Of a DNA stretch of 53,624 nucleotides, positions 25,257-32,859 are shown in pieces. The position numbers were made by a program, and so were the translations under genes. The first letter of the stretch is position 1. The number at the start of each line of letters is the position of its first letter. Below the pieces are notes generated by a model, which saw nothing but the letters and a program-made list of their open reading frames with translations, had not been told where the DNA came from and made no database searches. This DNA is from Bacilli bacterium (GTDB taxonomy: Bacteria > Bacillota_I > Bacilli_A > RFN20 > CAG-826): assembly GCA_017502465.1 (NCBI GenBank), contig JAFVUY010000257.1, positions 1-53,624 on the forward strand, read 5' to 3'.

Positions 25257-25470
25257 ATATGTTTCCGATCACCAAAAAGGCTCGTCATACTTTGTTTCGG
25301 GTAGCGAAAAAGGCACATCATTTGTTATTTCCACCAGTAAAAGGCTATACTTCGGTACATGCCGAAACTGTGGTGAGTCTACTTCTAAAAGAGCGATAGG
25401 TTTCTTTCGCTTATTTTTATAATAAAACAAGACTTTTATGTAGTATAGGTGACTACAGTATGCTATTTGT
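25257..25470 (+). repeat. Complete but diverged cassette repeat, copy 3
   Basis: Module A 25257-25358 (GATATGTTTCC, GGCTCGTCATACTTTGTTTCG, TTTCCACCAGTAAAAGGC) and module B 25359-25470. Hairpins are kept by compensating changes: GTGG...CTAC replaces GTAG...CTAC, and AGCGA...TCGCT replaces the GATAG/CTATC stem. The final hairpin reads CTACAGTATGCTA. Confidence 0.75.
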
Positions 25471-25541
25471 TTTCTTTACATTAAAAGAACTATAGACTAA
25501 AATAAAGTTGAACTTTAGAAAAGTCGAAAGGATAATATGTT

Positions 25542-26828
25542 ATGTCGGTTATAAATAAGTATTACAAAAGGTCGATTGAAAGCATTATTGCTAGCTCATT
25601 TGCCAATAATAAAATAGTGTCTATCCTTGGTGCAAGACAATGTGGTAAATCTACTCTAGTTGAGCATCTTTACCCAAATATTGAAATGATTTCTCTTAGA
25701 ACTGATTTTATGGTTGCTCAAGCAAAGTCTAATCCAGATTCTTTTGTTAGAGGATTATCTATTCCTGCCTTTATTGATGAAGCACAAAAAGCTCCAGAAA
25801 TATTTGGTTCATTGCAAGAAGTAGTTGATAAAAATAATTTTTATTCACAGTTTATTTTGTCTGGTTCAAACAAACAGAAACTTGATGAAAAGATTAAAGA
25901 ATCATTATCTGGAAGAACATCTATTATTGAACTAAGTGGATTGTCATTGCGTGAAATTAATGAAATTGATTTTAATAAACACTTTGTACCAACTGATGAA
26001 TATTTAAATATGAGAAAACAACATATTAAAGAATATAACGATTTGTGGTTCTATATTCATCGTGGTTCCTATCCAGAACTATACGATAACAAATCTAAAG
26101 ATTGGGAAGAATTTTATTCCTCATATATCCAAACATATATAGAAAAAGATGTTTTAACAGACACAAAAATTAAAGACATAACTGCTTTTATAAGGTTTTT
26201 AACTGCAACTGCAGCGCGGACTGGTGAAATTCTTAATTATGAAAACATAGCAAATGATGTTGGAGTGAGTGCTGTTACAATCAAAGAATGGATGTCTATT
26301 TTAGTTAAGACCAACATCATATATCTTTTGCAGCCTTATCATAATTCGCACTTAAATCGAGCGATTAAAACTCCAAAAGTATATTTTAGAGACACAGGTC
26401 TGGCAGCGTATCTAACTGGATGGCTAACTAAAGATCAATTAGAAAAAGGTGCAAAAAATGGAGCATTCTTTGAGACATTTATCGTTAACGAGATTGTTAA
26501 AACATTCGCTAACGAAGGCAAAGATTATTCTAAAAGGCTCTTTTTCTACAACGGAAAAGACAAGACTAAGAAAAAGATTGATAAAGAAGGAAATGAAATA
26601 GAAATTCAATTGGAAAACGAAATTGACTTAATTATCGAAGAAAACGGGGTGCTTTATCCGATAGAAATAAAGAAAAAAGATATGCCATCTATTAATGACG
26701 CATCTGCTTTTGATATCTTGGATAAAGATATAGAAAAAAAGAGAGGGTTAGGAGTAATTCTCTCATCCAACAAAAACAAAGTATATTTGAGAGATAATCT
26801 TGTCTGCCTTCCACTCGAATATATTTAA
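25542..26828 (+). CDS. AAA ATPase with C-terminal DUF4143 (cassette 3)
   Basis: 428 residues with Walker A GARQCGKS (30-37), Walker B PAFIDEAQKAP (Asp79-Glu80), LSGSNKQKL and SGRTSIIELSGLSLREI. A winged-helix-like segment (EILNYENIANDVGVSAVTIK) and the DUF4143 hallmark PKVYFRDTGLAAYLTGW follow. The nuclease-like site reads ENEIDLIIEENG...YPIEIKKK, with an intact Asp and Glu-x-Lys. Ribosome site AAAGGATAAT; upstream is an AAAGTTGAACTTT palindrome (25506-25518). The family is widespread and functionally unresolved. A truncated repeat follows directly. Confidence 0.88.
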   Translation: MSVINKYYKRSIESIIASSFANNKIVSILGARQCGKSTLVEHLYPNIEMISLRTDFMVAQAKSNPDSFVRGLSIPAFIDEAQKAPEIFGSLQEVVDKNNFYSQFILSGSNKQKLDEKIKESLSGRTSIIELSGLSLREINEIDFNKHFVPTDEYLNMRKQHIKEYNDLWFYIHRGSYPELYDNKSKDWEEFYSSYIQTYIEKDVLTDTKIKDITAFIRFLTATAARTGEILNYENIANDVGVSAVTIKEWMSILVKTNIIYLLQPYHNSHLNRAIKTPKVYFRDTGLAAYLTGWLTKDQLEKGAKNGAFFETFIVNEIVKTFANEGKDYSKRLFFYNGKDKTKKKIDKEGNEIEIQLENEIDLIIEENGVLYPIEIKKKDMPSINDASAFDILDKDIEKKRGLGVILSSNKNKVYLRDNLVCLPLEYI

Positions 26829-26856
26829 TATGTTTCCAACAACTCAAAAATAAAAG
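26829..26856 (+). repeat. Truncated cassette repeat (start of module A), copy 4
   Basis: TATGTTTCCAACAACTCAAAA directly after the ATPase 3 stop codon matches the first 25 or so bases of module A. Everything else is lost where the next cassette joins. Confidence 0.6.
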
Positions 26857-26872
26857 ATAATGTTTAATATAA

Positions 26873-26901
26873 TAGACATTAACTTAACTTTCTTGTATAC
26901 T
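26873..26901 (+). promoter_or_regulatory. Promoter giving a leaderless mRNA for the HTH-DUF3791 gene
   Basis: TAGACA (26873-26878), 17 bases, TATACT (26896-26901). Only six bases lie between the -10 and the ATG at 26908, and no ribosome site is present. Confidence 0.55.
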
Positions 26902-26907
26902 ATAGGC

Positions 26908-27357
26908 ATGGAAAACAAATTTGAAATTGGCCAAAAACTTAAACACAAAAGATTAGAGCTTAATTTAAGAATGGATGATGTCGCTAAAGAAGTGGGTGTT
27001 ACTAGATCTACTTTATGGGCTATCGAAAACGGAAACAGTAATTACACGATTGACACCCTTCTTAGATTAGTAAGTTTTTTAAACATGTCTATTGATATCG
27101 GTACCCAAACACAAGGAACTAGAAAAAGAGCCACTAGAACAAATAGCGCTCTAGACAAAAAGATAAATAGATTCATTGTTATGTGTGTTGAACAGTATGC
27201 ATCTAGCGTTAATCAAAGTAGTGGAACCGTTTATGCTGAATTAGACAAAGCCGGCATTATTGATGAATTAAAAAATGATTACGAAGATATGCACGGCATG
27301 TCTACTTATTCAATAAATGAGTATATTAACAAAAGAATATTAGGAGGTGCAGCATGA
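26908..27357 (+). CDS. HTH-DUF3791 fusion antitoxin
   Basis: 149 residues from ATG 26908 (the frame from 26860 would translate the promoter). Residues about 5-65 are an XRE helix-turn-helix (GQKLKHKRLELNLRMDDVAK, TRSTLWAIENG). Residues about 88-149 look like DUF3791 (FIVMCVEQYASSVN, ELDKAGIIDELKNDYEDMHG), a domain usually encoded separately beside DUF3990 genes. The fusion suggests one protein both neutralises the toxin and represses the operon. Its stop codon overlaps the toxin start (ATGA), so antitoxin is made first. The reading as antitoxin rests on these family associations. Confidence 0.78.
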   Translation: MENKFEIGQKLKHKRLELNLRMDDVAKEVGVTRSTLWAIENGNSNYTIDTLLRLVSFLNMSIDIGTQTQGTRKRATRTNSALDKKINRFIVMCVEQYASSVNQSSGTVYAELDKAGIIDELKNDYEDMHGMSTYSINEYINKRILGGAA

Positions 27358-27836
27358 TTTTATATCACGGATCAGATGTTGAAGTTAAAAATCCAAAGAT
27401 AATTAAATCTGAAAAAGGAAGAGATTTTGGTTGTGCCTTCTATCTAACTCCTATTAAAGAACAAGCTGAAAGGATGGCAAAAAGAAAGCAAAGAATGAAC
27501 AAAAGCTCTTCCGCGATTGTAAGCGTCTTTGAATGGGACAAAAAAGAATTGAATGGTTTTAAATATAAAATATTTAAAAATCCAGATTTAGAATGGCTAG
27601 ACATGATTATTGAGTGCAGAACCAATCCATCTTTTAACCACGGATACGACATAGTGGAAGGTAAAATTGCCGATGATTCTGTTGGTGAAACTATCCTTTT
27701 TGTTATTGATGGCATTATTAAAAAGGAGGATGCTCTTGAAAGATTAAAGTTTCAAAAGATTAATTCTCAAATTGCTTTTTGTACCGAAAAGTCATTAGGG
27801 CTACTAAAGTTTGATGGAAGTTATGAGGTCAAATAA
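27354..27836 (+). CDS. DUF3990 protein, putative ADP-ribosyltransferase-fold toxin
   Basis: 160 residues with ILYHGS (2-7) and FGCAFYLT (25-32), the two DUF3990 core motifs, and an RTNPSFNHGYDIVEGKIADDS segment that carries the conserved acidic residues near residue 100. It is much shorter than the copy at 5237-5908. Overlaps on both sides (ATGA with the HTH-DUF3791 gene, TAATG with 27836-28057) make a tight three-gene operon. Toxicity and target are inferred from the family, not seen. Confidence 0.8.
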   Translation: MILYHGSDVEVKNPKIIKSEKGRDFGCAFYLTPIKEQAERMAKRKQRMNKSSSAIVSVFEWDKKELNGFKYKIFKNPDLEWLDMIIECRTNPSFNHGYDIVEGKIADDSVGETILFVIDGIIKKEDALERLKFQKINSQIAFCTEKSLGLLKFDGSYEVK

Positions 27837-28057
27837 TGGGACACGTCTTAGCCAAAACAATTCTTATATCTCAAACTATTGAACTTATAGCAAAAAAGTA
27901 TAAGTTGAGCATTGAAGAAGCAAGAAATAATTTTTATAAATCAGATGTTATTGAAATGCTGGATGATGATGAAACTGGTCTTTATGGTGAATCAGCATTA
28001 TATTTGTTATCCCTATATGAAAATTATCTAAAAAATAAATGCATAGAAACCGACTAA
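27836..28057 (+). CDS. Small protein of the DUF3990 operon
   Basis: 73 residues, helical: residues 10-40 (ILISQTIELIAKKYKLSIEEA) followed by DETGLYGESALYLLSLYENY. This short protein type is often found beside DUF3990 genes. It may be a second antitoxin component or chaperone-like partner; it is not obviously the same as the DUF3791 part of the HTH fusion. The final codons and TAA stop (CGACTAA) lie inside a cassette repeat (28049-28139), so the C-terminus has been set by the repeat junction. Confidence 0.65.
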   Translation: MGHVLAKTILISQTIELIAKKYKLSIEEARNNFYKSDVIEMLDDDETGLYGESALYLLSLYENYLKNKCIETD

Positions 28058-28139
28058 AAAAGCGATAGATTCTATCACTTATTATATTTATATAATAAAA
28101 AAAATATCAAGTTGAATAGGTCATGGAAATGTACCAGTT
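28049..28139 (+). repeat. Cassette repeat, module B only, copy 5
   Basis: Enters at CGACTAAAAAAGCGATAG, that is, after the GTAG hairpin, and continues through the AT palindrome and AATATCAAGTTGAATAGGT. The final hairpin is decayed. The left part is replaced by the end of the 27836 gene. Confidence 0.7.
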
Positions 28140-28230
28140 TTTGTTTGTTATTTCGTTGATATCTAGGTTCAAAATTTGTGTAATGTAATCAAAAAAAATG
28201 CAAGTTCTTGCAAAAAAATGAGAATATGTA

Positions 28231-28281
28231 ATGAAGTTCGACAAAAATAAATATCTTAATCAATTTAAAAAGTTTAAATAA
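28231..28281 (+). pseudogene. N-terminal stub of a cassette-2-type ATPase
   Basis: ATG 28231 reads MKFDKNKYLNQFKKFK then TAA. The start matches MFKRDKYLNQ of the ATPase at 23925. Upstream, TGCAAGTTCTTGCA (28200-28213) is a palindrome in the operator position. The Walker motifs and everything downstream are gone. The rest of 28140-28450 shows no gene. Confidence 0.55.
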
Positions 28282-28450
28282 GTGTGGGTAAACGCTGTTG
28301 TTTCTAATATAGGTATAGTTTTCAATAATAAAAGTTGCCTTTGTAATTGCAATTGGCTAAAACCTAATTGAATTCGGAAAAAGTCAGAAAAGAACTAAAA
28401 GATAATCCTTTTTTGTACATAAATCGTTACATCATATTTCCGTTATAAGG

Positions 28451-28568
28451 TCATGTCGAAACTGTAGCATGTCTACGACTAAAAAATCGATAGATTATCA
28501 CTTATTATATTTATATAATAAAGATTAATATCAAGAAGAATGGGCGATGGCAGTATGCTGTTATTTTA
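28451..28568 (+). repeat. Cassette repeat, module B, copy 6
   Basis: TCATGTCGAAACTGTAGCAT start, GTAGCATGTCTAC hairpin, GATAGATTATC hairpin, AT palindrome, and GGCAGTATGCTG final hairpin. It is directly followed by the same iteron block as copy 1, so copies 1 and 6 share a longer unit of roughly 200 bases. Confidence 0.8.
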
Positions 28569-28576
28569 CGCCATTG

Positions 28577-28643
28577 GTTTTGCCAAACTTGCCATTATTT
28601 TTATGCCAAACTTGCGGTTAATTATACGCCAAACTTGCGGTTT
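28577..28643 (+). repeat. Iteron-like direct repeats upstream of Fic
   Basis: Three units of CCAAACTTGCGGTTA (first unit CCAAACTTGCCATTA), spaced about 22 bases, matching the block at 22075-22167. Here they precede a Fic gene, not an ATPase gene. Confidence 0.8.
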
Positions 28644-28704
28644 GTGTTTCAAAAACATATAATAAATAAGTAAGATAATAAGTAAGATTTAAGTAAGTTA
28701 ATGT

Positions 28705-28733
28705 TTCACATATCATAATGTATATGATATAAT
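28705..28733 (+). promoter_or_regulatory. Fic promoter with overlapping operator
   Basis: TTCACA (28705-28710), 17 bases, TATAAT (28728-28733). The spacer and -10 are covered by the inverted repeat ATATCATA-N5-TATGATAT (28710-28730), a good site for autorepression. The ATG at 28751 has no clear ribosome site. Confidence 0.65.
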
Positions 28734-28750
28734 ATAATTGATTAAAAAAT

Positions 28751-29734
28751 ATGTATAAGCCTCCTTTCACAATTACAAATTCAATGTTAAATTATTCCAT
28801 TTCAATTTCGCAAAAGATTGAAAAATTTTTCTCCTATCAATCTTTGAAGCGCATGCCAATATTAAGAAGAAACAACAGAATTAAATCAATTCACTCTTCT
28901 TTAGGCATTGAGGCCAATTCTTTATCTTTAGATCAAGTTAGAGACGTCATAAATGGCGTCACAGTTCTTGGTCCACAAAACGAGATAAACGAAGTCAAAG
29001 ATGCTTTTGAAGCTTATTCGCTTATTGAAGAATACGATGCTTTTGAGGAAAAAGACTTATTAAAGGCTCATGGCATAATAGCTCGGTCCATTGATAAAGA
29101 ATGTGGAACATATAGATCTCATCCAGAAGGCGTTATTGATGAGCGAGGCAATGTTATTCATGTTGCGCCATCTGAAAAAATGGTTCCGTTATTAATGGGT
29201 GATTTGTTTAACTGGTTAAAAAAAGATAAAGAAACTCCAATATTGATTAAATCTTGTGTCTTTCATTATGAATTTGTTTTTATACACCCTTTTGGTGATG
29301 GCAATGGAAGAATGGCAAGGCTTTGGCAGAATGTCTTGTTAATGAGATGGAATGAGCTTTTTGAACATATTCCAATTGAGTCGCATATCTTCAAATATCA
29401 AAGTGACTATTACAAATCAATTGATAACTCAAACAAGGCCGGAAATTCAAATGAATTTATTGAGTTTATGTTAAAAATGATTGATGAGACAATTGATGAA
29501 ACCTTAAAAAGTGTTAATCAGGAATCAAAAAACATTTCAGAGCAGGTAAATCGGTTACTAGAAGTTATGGATTATGACATTCCTTTAACGGCGAACGAAA
29601 TAATGAAAAGACTTGGCATAAAATCAAAAGAAACATTAAGAGGATCATATCTCAACCCCGCAATAGAAAATGGCTTAGTGAAAATGACTATTCCTGATAA
29701 ACCAAATAGTAAAAATCAAAAGTATTACAAGTAA
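28751..29734 (+). CDS. Fic-domain protein (putative AMP transferase) with winged helix
   Basis: 327 residues. The Fic active-site loop is HPFGDGNGR (His179-Arg187), complete for NMP transfer. An N-terminal inhibitory-helix motif SSLGIEAN (residues 49-56, Glu54) marks it as a self-inhibited class II Fic. The C-terminal 70 residues (LTANEIMKRLGIKSKETLRG) form a winged helix that could bind the operator in its own promoter. Such proteins usually modify target proteins with AMP; the target is unknown. It forms one cassette of the array: repeat copy 6 plus iterons upstream and module A directly downstream. Confidence 0.9.
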   Translation: MYKPPFTITNSMLNYSISISQKIEKFFSYQSLKRMPILRRNNRIKSIHSSLGIEANSLSLDQVRDVINGVTVLGPQNEINEVKDAFEAYSLIEEYDAFEEKDLLKAHGIIARSIDKECGTYRSHPEGVIDERGNVIHVAPSEKMVPLLMGDLFNWLKKDKETPILIKSCVFHYEFVFIHPFGDGNGRMARLWQNVLLMRWNELFEHIPIESHIFKYQSDYYKSIDNSNKAGNSNEFIEFMLKMIDETIDETLKSVNQESKNISEQVNRLLEVMDYDIPLTANEIMKRLGIKSKETLRGSYLNPAIENGLVKMTIPDKPNSKNQKYYK

Positions 29735-29738
29735 CTAA

Positions 29739-29860
29739 GATATGTTTCCAAACACCTAAAAAGGCTCGTCATACTTTGCTTCGGCTAGCGGAAAAGATAT
29801 ATTATTTATTGTTTCCACGAGTAAAAAGCTATACATATCTAATTTCGGCACATGTTGAAA
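29739..29860 (+). repeat. Cassette repeat, module A, copy 7
   Basis: GATATGTTTCC...CTATACATATC with exact inverted ends GATATGT/ACATATC, internal GGCTCGTCATACTTTG and TTTCCACGAGTAAAAAGC. Module B is reduced to CATGTTGAAAC plus a possible trace (GATGACAGCAA) near 29967. The remainder up to 30003 holds no gene. Confidence 0.8.
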
Positions 29861-30003
29861 CAATTTGTGCGTTTTCTTTAAAGTGAATGTGGTGATATAT
29901 ATTCATCAAAACACGACATAATATCGTTAGGTGAACTTAGAAAATTTTCGTACATTGGAGTTAGACGATGACAGCAATCTATCTTTATTTTTGATAATTA
30001 GAA

Positions 30004-32214
30004 TTAATTTAATAAAATGCTTTTAATTTTCGCAATTTCATTTGAAGTGATACCACAAACTGTTAAAAGATAATTTTCAATTGCTTGAGATAATGTTTTG
30101 TTTTCTCCGTAATTAGTCATAATTAATTCATAGAGTTTATCAAAGGCAACATAATTTTGTTCACTGCATTCACTGATGCCGGCATATTCACTTGTTCTAT
30201 CAAATGTATCATCTTTATTAATACCAGTGCGTGTACGTGTTCCAGAAGCAGAGAATGTAGTTAATTCAAAGTCTTGAACTAATTGTTCATATGGTACACC
30301 TAATAAACCATTTAATAAGAAGAAGACAGTGCCAGTTCTATCCGCACCATGGTTACAGTGAACATATAAAGGATAATTTTTTTCATCTGCAAATGATCTA
30401 AAGATATTAGCTAAGCTAGTAACAGAGCTTGATGAATATCCAACTGGTCCAATATCATCGTTTGTAACTGAGTTGTGTCTTGTTGGAGATACGTATCCAG
30501 GAATAATTTGCGTATATTGTTGCATACCATATTTTAAATACTTATGAGTGTGTCCTAATTCTTGGCTTCCGTCTTCTCTAACGTCAACTTCGGTTTTAAC
30601 ACCTAATTCGCTAAAGAGTTGATTTAATCCTGTGGCGGTAATCTTTTTAAGTCTACCACCTCTAAAGATTTTTCCATATTTAACAGATTTATTATCTGTT
30701 GTGGTCCATCCGCCGATATCTCTAACGTTAACGACTCCATCAACAGTTACTGTTCTAACTTTAAATGTATCTTCTACGAAGAATGATTGGACTTTTCCGA
30801 CATTATTTCCTTCAGAATCCACTACTTGATAATAATAAGTTTTTCCAGGGATAACGTTAAATGGAATGTCATAATAATCTTGAGAAGTTAAATATTCTAT
30901 AGAATTATTTAATTGTTCATTATCAGCAAAGATAATTTTAAATTCTTTTTTATCAGGATTATCGATAAATACACGTTTTTTAATTGGGTCATTGTATGGT
31001 GTATTTTTCTTTAATGCTTTGATGATATCTGCTTCAGTTTTAGCACTTAAATAATCTCTAATGTTTTCGTGATACATTTTATGATCGCCTTCAGTTTGAA
31101 CTAAAAGAGGTTTTCCAAAAGTAATTTTAATTATACCTTTAGTCATTACATCATAAAAACCAACCGCTTTAGCGCCTCTAACGCCATTCCAAGTGTTCAT
31201 AGAGAGAACGCTTGTCTTCCATTCACCGAGTCTATGAGTGCCTAAAACAGTATCACTATTACTGCTCCAGTCTTCACTCCAAGCGATAATATTAGTAGAT
31301 ACATCGCCTTCAATATAAATGCTAACTTCATATCCTGAATAGAATTTTGGATCGAGTTCTTTAACATTTTGAAATTGGAAATATAAAGAATTTGTCAAAT
31401 TAGTAGTATCCATCACATAGTGATATCCATATGCATCATCATATTCTTTTGTAAATGGAAGGACTTTATTTGTGTTTCTTTCTTTTGCTGAGAAACCATT
31501 AAACCAAACTGGTTCATCGTTTTCTTCAGGTTCTTCTGGTAATGTAGGACTATAAGTCCAATTAGCGTCTAAAACCATATCTTCTGCAACTGTATAAATG
31601 TTAAATTTCCAGTCTTCTCCCATATATGTCCATCCATCAAAAGTCCAATCTGTCTTAGTTGGATCTTCTGGTTTTGATATTTTTTTGCCAAGTTCAATGT
31701 ATTGAGTTTCAACTTCGCTTCCTCCATTTGAGTTAAATCTAACTTCATATATTTCAGGAACATAGTCGGATCCACCGCTAGTTTGAATGTTACCTTTTAA
31801 AACCCAAACACCATTTTCTTTTACATAGTAATTCCATGTATCTAAATCAATATATGAGTCTCCGTCTTTTCCTAAAGTTGAAGCTGGAGTTCCGTTTCCA
31901 GTATGCAAAGAATTTCCGTCTTTACCTGGTTCTCCTTGAGGTCCTTCAGGGCCAGTTGCAGGTACGCCAGTATCTACGTCACCAATCCACCAGTTTCCAT
32001 TAGTGCCGATATGAGGTGTTTCGCCGTCTTTACCATCTTCACCTTTAATGGATTCTAACCAATCTTCATATGTGCCAGTATATCCATCTTCTACCGCTAA
32101 AACATAAATTGGGTATCTAGGATCATCTTTATATGGATTAGTGGAACCACAACTTGTTAAAGTCATCGCAAAAAGAGATAAACAAATTAATGTAGTAAAT
32201 GTACTTTTTTTCAT
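30004..32214 (-). CDS. Surface lipoprotein: collagen-like, InlB-type repeat and tyrosine-phosphatase domains
   Basis: 736 residues. Signal peptide with lipobox LTSC (Cys22). Residues about 60-120 hold Gly-x-y stretches (GEDGKDGETP, GPEGPQGEPGKDG). Residues about 155-220 are a Listeria-Bacteroides/InlB-type repeat (VRFNSNGG to MVLDANWTY). A beta-sandwich region, possibly carbohydrate-binding, follows. The C-terminal third starts NVRDIGGW and carries the phosphatase loop HCNHGADRTG (Cys620, Arg626), as in secreted Tyr/lipid phosphatases of the Y_phosphatase3 type. GGAGG ribosome site. It should be displayed outside the cell; the substrate is unknown, and host phosphoproteins or phosphoinositides are only possibilities. 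Confidence 0.85.
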   Translation of the reverse strand: MKKSTFTTLICLSLFAMTLTSCGSTNPYKDDPRYPIYVLAVEDGYTGTYEDWLESIKGEDGKDGETPHIGTNGNWWIGDVDTGVPATGPEGPQGEPGKDGNSLHTGNGTPASTLGKDGDSYIDLDTWNYYVKENGVWVLKGNIQTSGGSDYVPEIYEVRFNSNGGSEVETQYIELGKKISKPEDPTKTDWTFDGWTYMGEDWKFNIYTVAEDMVLDANWTYSPTLPEEPEENDEPVWFNGFSAKERNTNKVLPFTKEYDDAYGYHYVMDTTNLTNSLYFQFQNVKELDPKFYSGYEVSIYIEGDVSTNIIAWSEDWSSNSDTVLGTHRLGEWKTSVLSMNTWNGVRGAKAVGFYDVMTKGIIKITFGKPLLVQTEGDHKMYHENIRDYLSAKTEADIIKALKKNTPYNDPIKKRVFIDNPDKKEFKIIFADNEQLNNSIEYLTSQDYYDIPFNVIPGKTYYYQVVDSEGNNVGKVQSFFVEDTFKVRTVTVDGVVNVRDIGGWTTTDNKSVKYGKIFRGGRLKKITATGLNQLFSELGVKTEVDVREDGSQELGHTHKYLKYGMQQYTQIIPGYVSPTRHNSVTNDDIGPVGYSSSSVTSLANIFRSFADEKNYPLYVHCNHGADRTGTVFFLLNGLLGVPYEQLVQDFELTTFSASGTRTRTGINKDDTFDRTSEYAGISECSEQNYVAFDKLYELIMTNYGENKTLSQAIENYLLTVCGITSNEIAKIKSILLN

Positions 32215-32473
32215 AAAACCTCCTTAATATAATAGGTTTGCTCTTATATTTATTTTAGAATTAAATATAAATTTAAGCAATTTTTAAGGAGGTTAAAAGA
32301 CTCTATATTCTTAGCATTGATATAATTATTTCACTAATTATAAAAGAAAGAAAAGACCTCTCACATGCCTGCAGGAGATTTTATTATAACTTATCAGACT
32401 AAAATCCTGTTTTTGACTAAAACCGGAATTTACTCTGAGAATTCACAGGATCGAAAAAAACAAAAACAATTAA
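32215..32473. other. Intergenic region between divergent lipoprotein and RelB-Fic units
   Basis: No gene. Contains the lipoprotein leader near 32220-32300 and a stretch GGAGATTTTATTAT (32366-32379) that also occurs next to the IS200 stub near 49973, so part of an insertion-sequence end may survive here. Nothing else stands out. Confidence 0.3.
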
Positions 32474-32502
32474 TTGAAAATGTATATCAAAAGTGATACA
32501 AT
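32474..32502 (+). promoter_or_regulatory. Promoter/operator of the RelB-Fic operon
   Basis: TTGAAA (32474-32479), 17 bases, TACAAT (32497-32502). The spacer and -10 hold TGTAT...ATACA inverted ends, a plausible ribbon-helix-helix operator. Confidence 0.65.
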
Positions 32503-32520
32503 TTTTATGGAGATGATACT

Positions 32521-32859
32521 ATGAGTAAAGAAAATAAAAATGAATTGATCCATATTAGAATTGAGCCAACTGTAAAAGAAAAATCTGAAGATATATTCCA
32601 AAAACTAGGTATTAATATGTCTTATGCAGTGTCTTTATTCTTAAATCAAGTTATATTAAAAAACGGATTTCCCTTTAATGTTGAATTACCCCAAGTTAAT
32701 GAAACGGAAGTTGAAGCACTAGCTAAAATAATTGAGTCAACAGGTGGCAACGGAGAAGTTAGCGAAAAAAATCAGAAGATTATTCATTTGTTTGCAACAG
32801 GTGATATTGATTATGAAACTGCTGTATTTGCAATTAAAAGGAGTTTTATTAGACAATGA
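32521..32859 (+). CDS. RelB/DinJ-type antitoxin
   Basis: 112 residues. The N-terminal ribbon-helix-helix is clear: IHIRIEPTVKEKSEDIF, KLGINMSYAVSLFLNQV, the RelB/DinJ pattern. The tail (residues about 60-112) is longer than in typical RelB proteins and includes a helical segment FATGDIDYETAVFAIKRSF that may wrap the toxin. GGAGATGATACT ribosome site. The gene overlaps the Fic gene by 4 bases (ATGA). RelB proteins normally pair with RelE-type RNases; here the partner is a Fic enzyme. Confidence 0.85.
   Translation: MSKENKNELIHIRIEPTVKEKSEDIFQKLGINMSYAVSLFLNQVILKNGFPFNVELPQVNETEVEALAKIIESTGGNGEVSEKNQKIIHLFATGDIDYETAVFAIKRSFIRQ

Noticed and set aside
21948..29860. Cassette repeats as classic integron attC sites
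   Set aside because: The paired hairpins are suggestive, but the conserved GTTRRRY/RYYYAAC core is not found and there is no integrase in the window.
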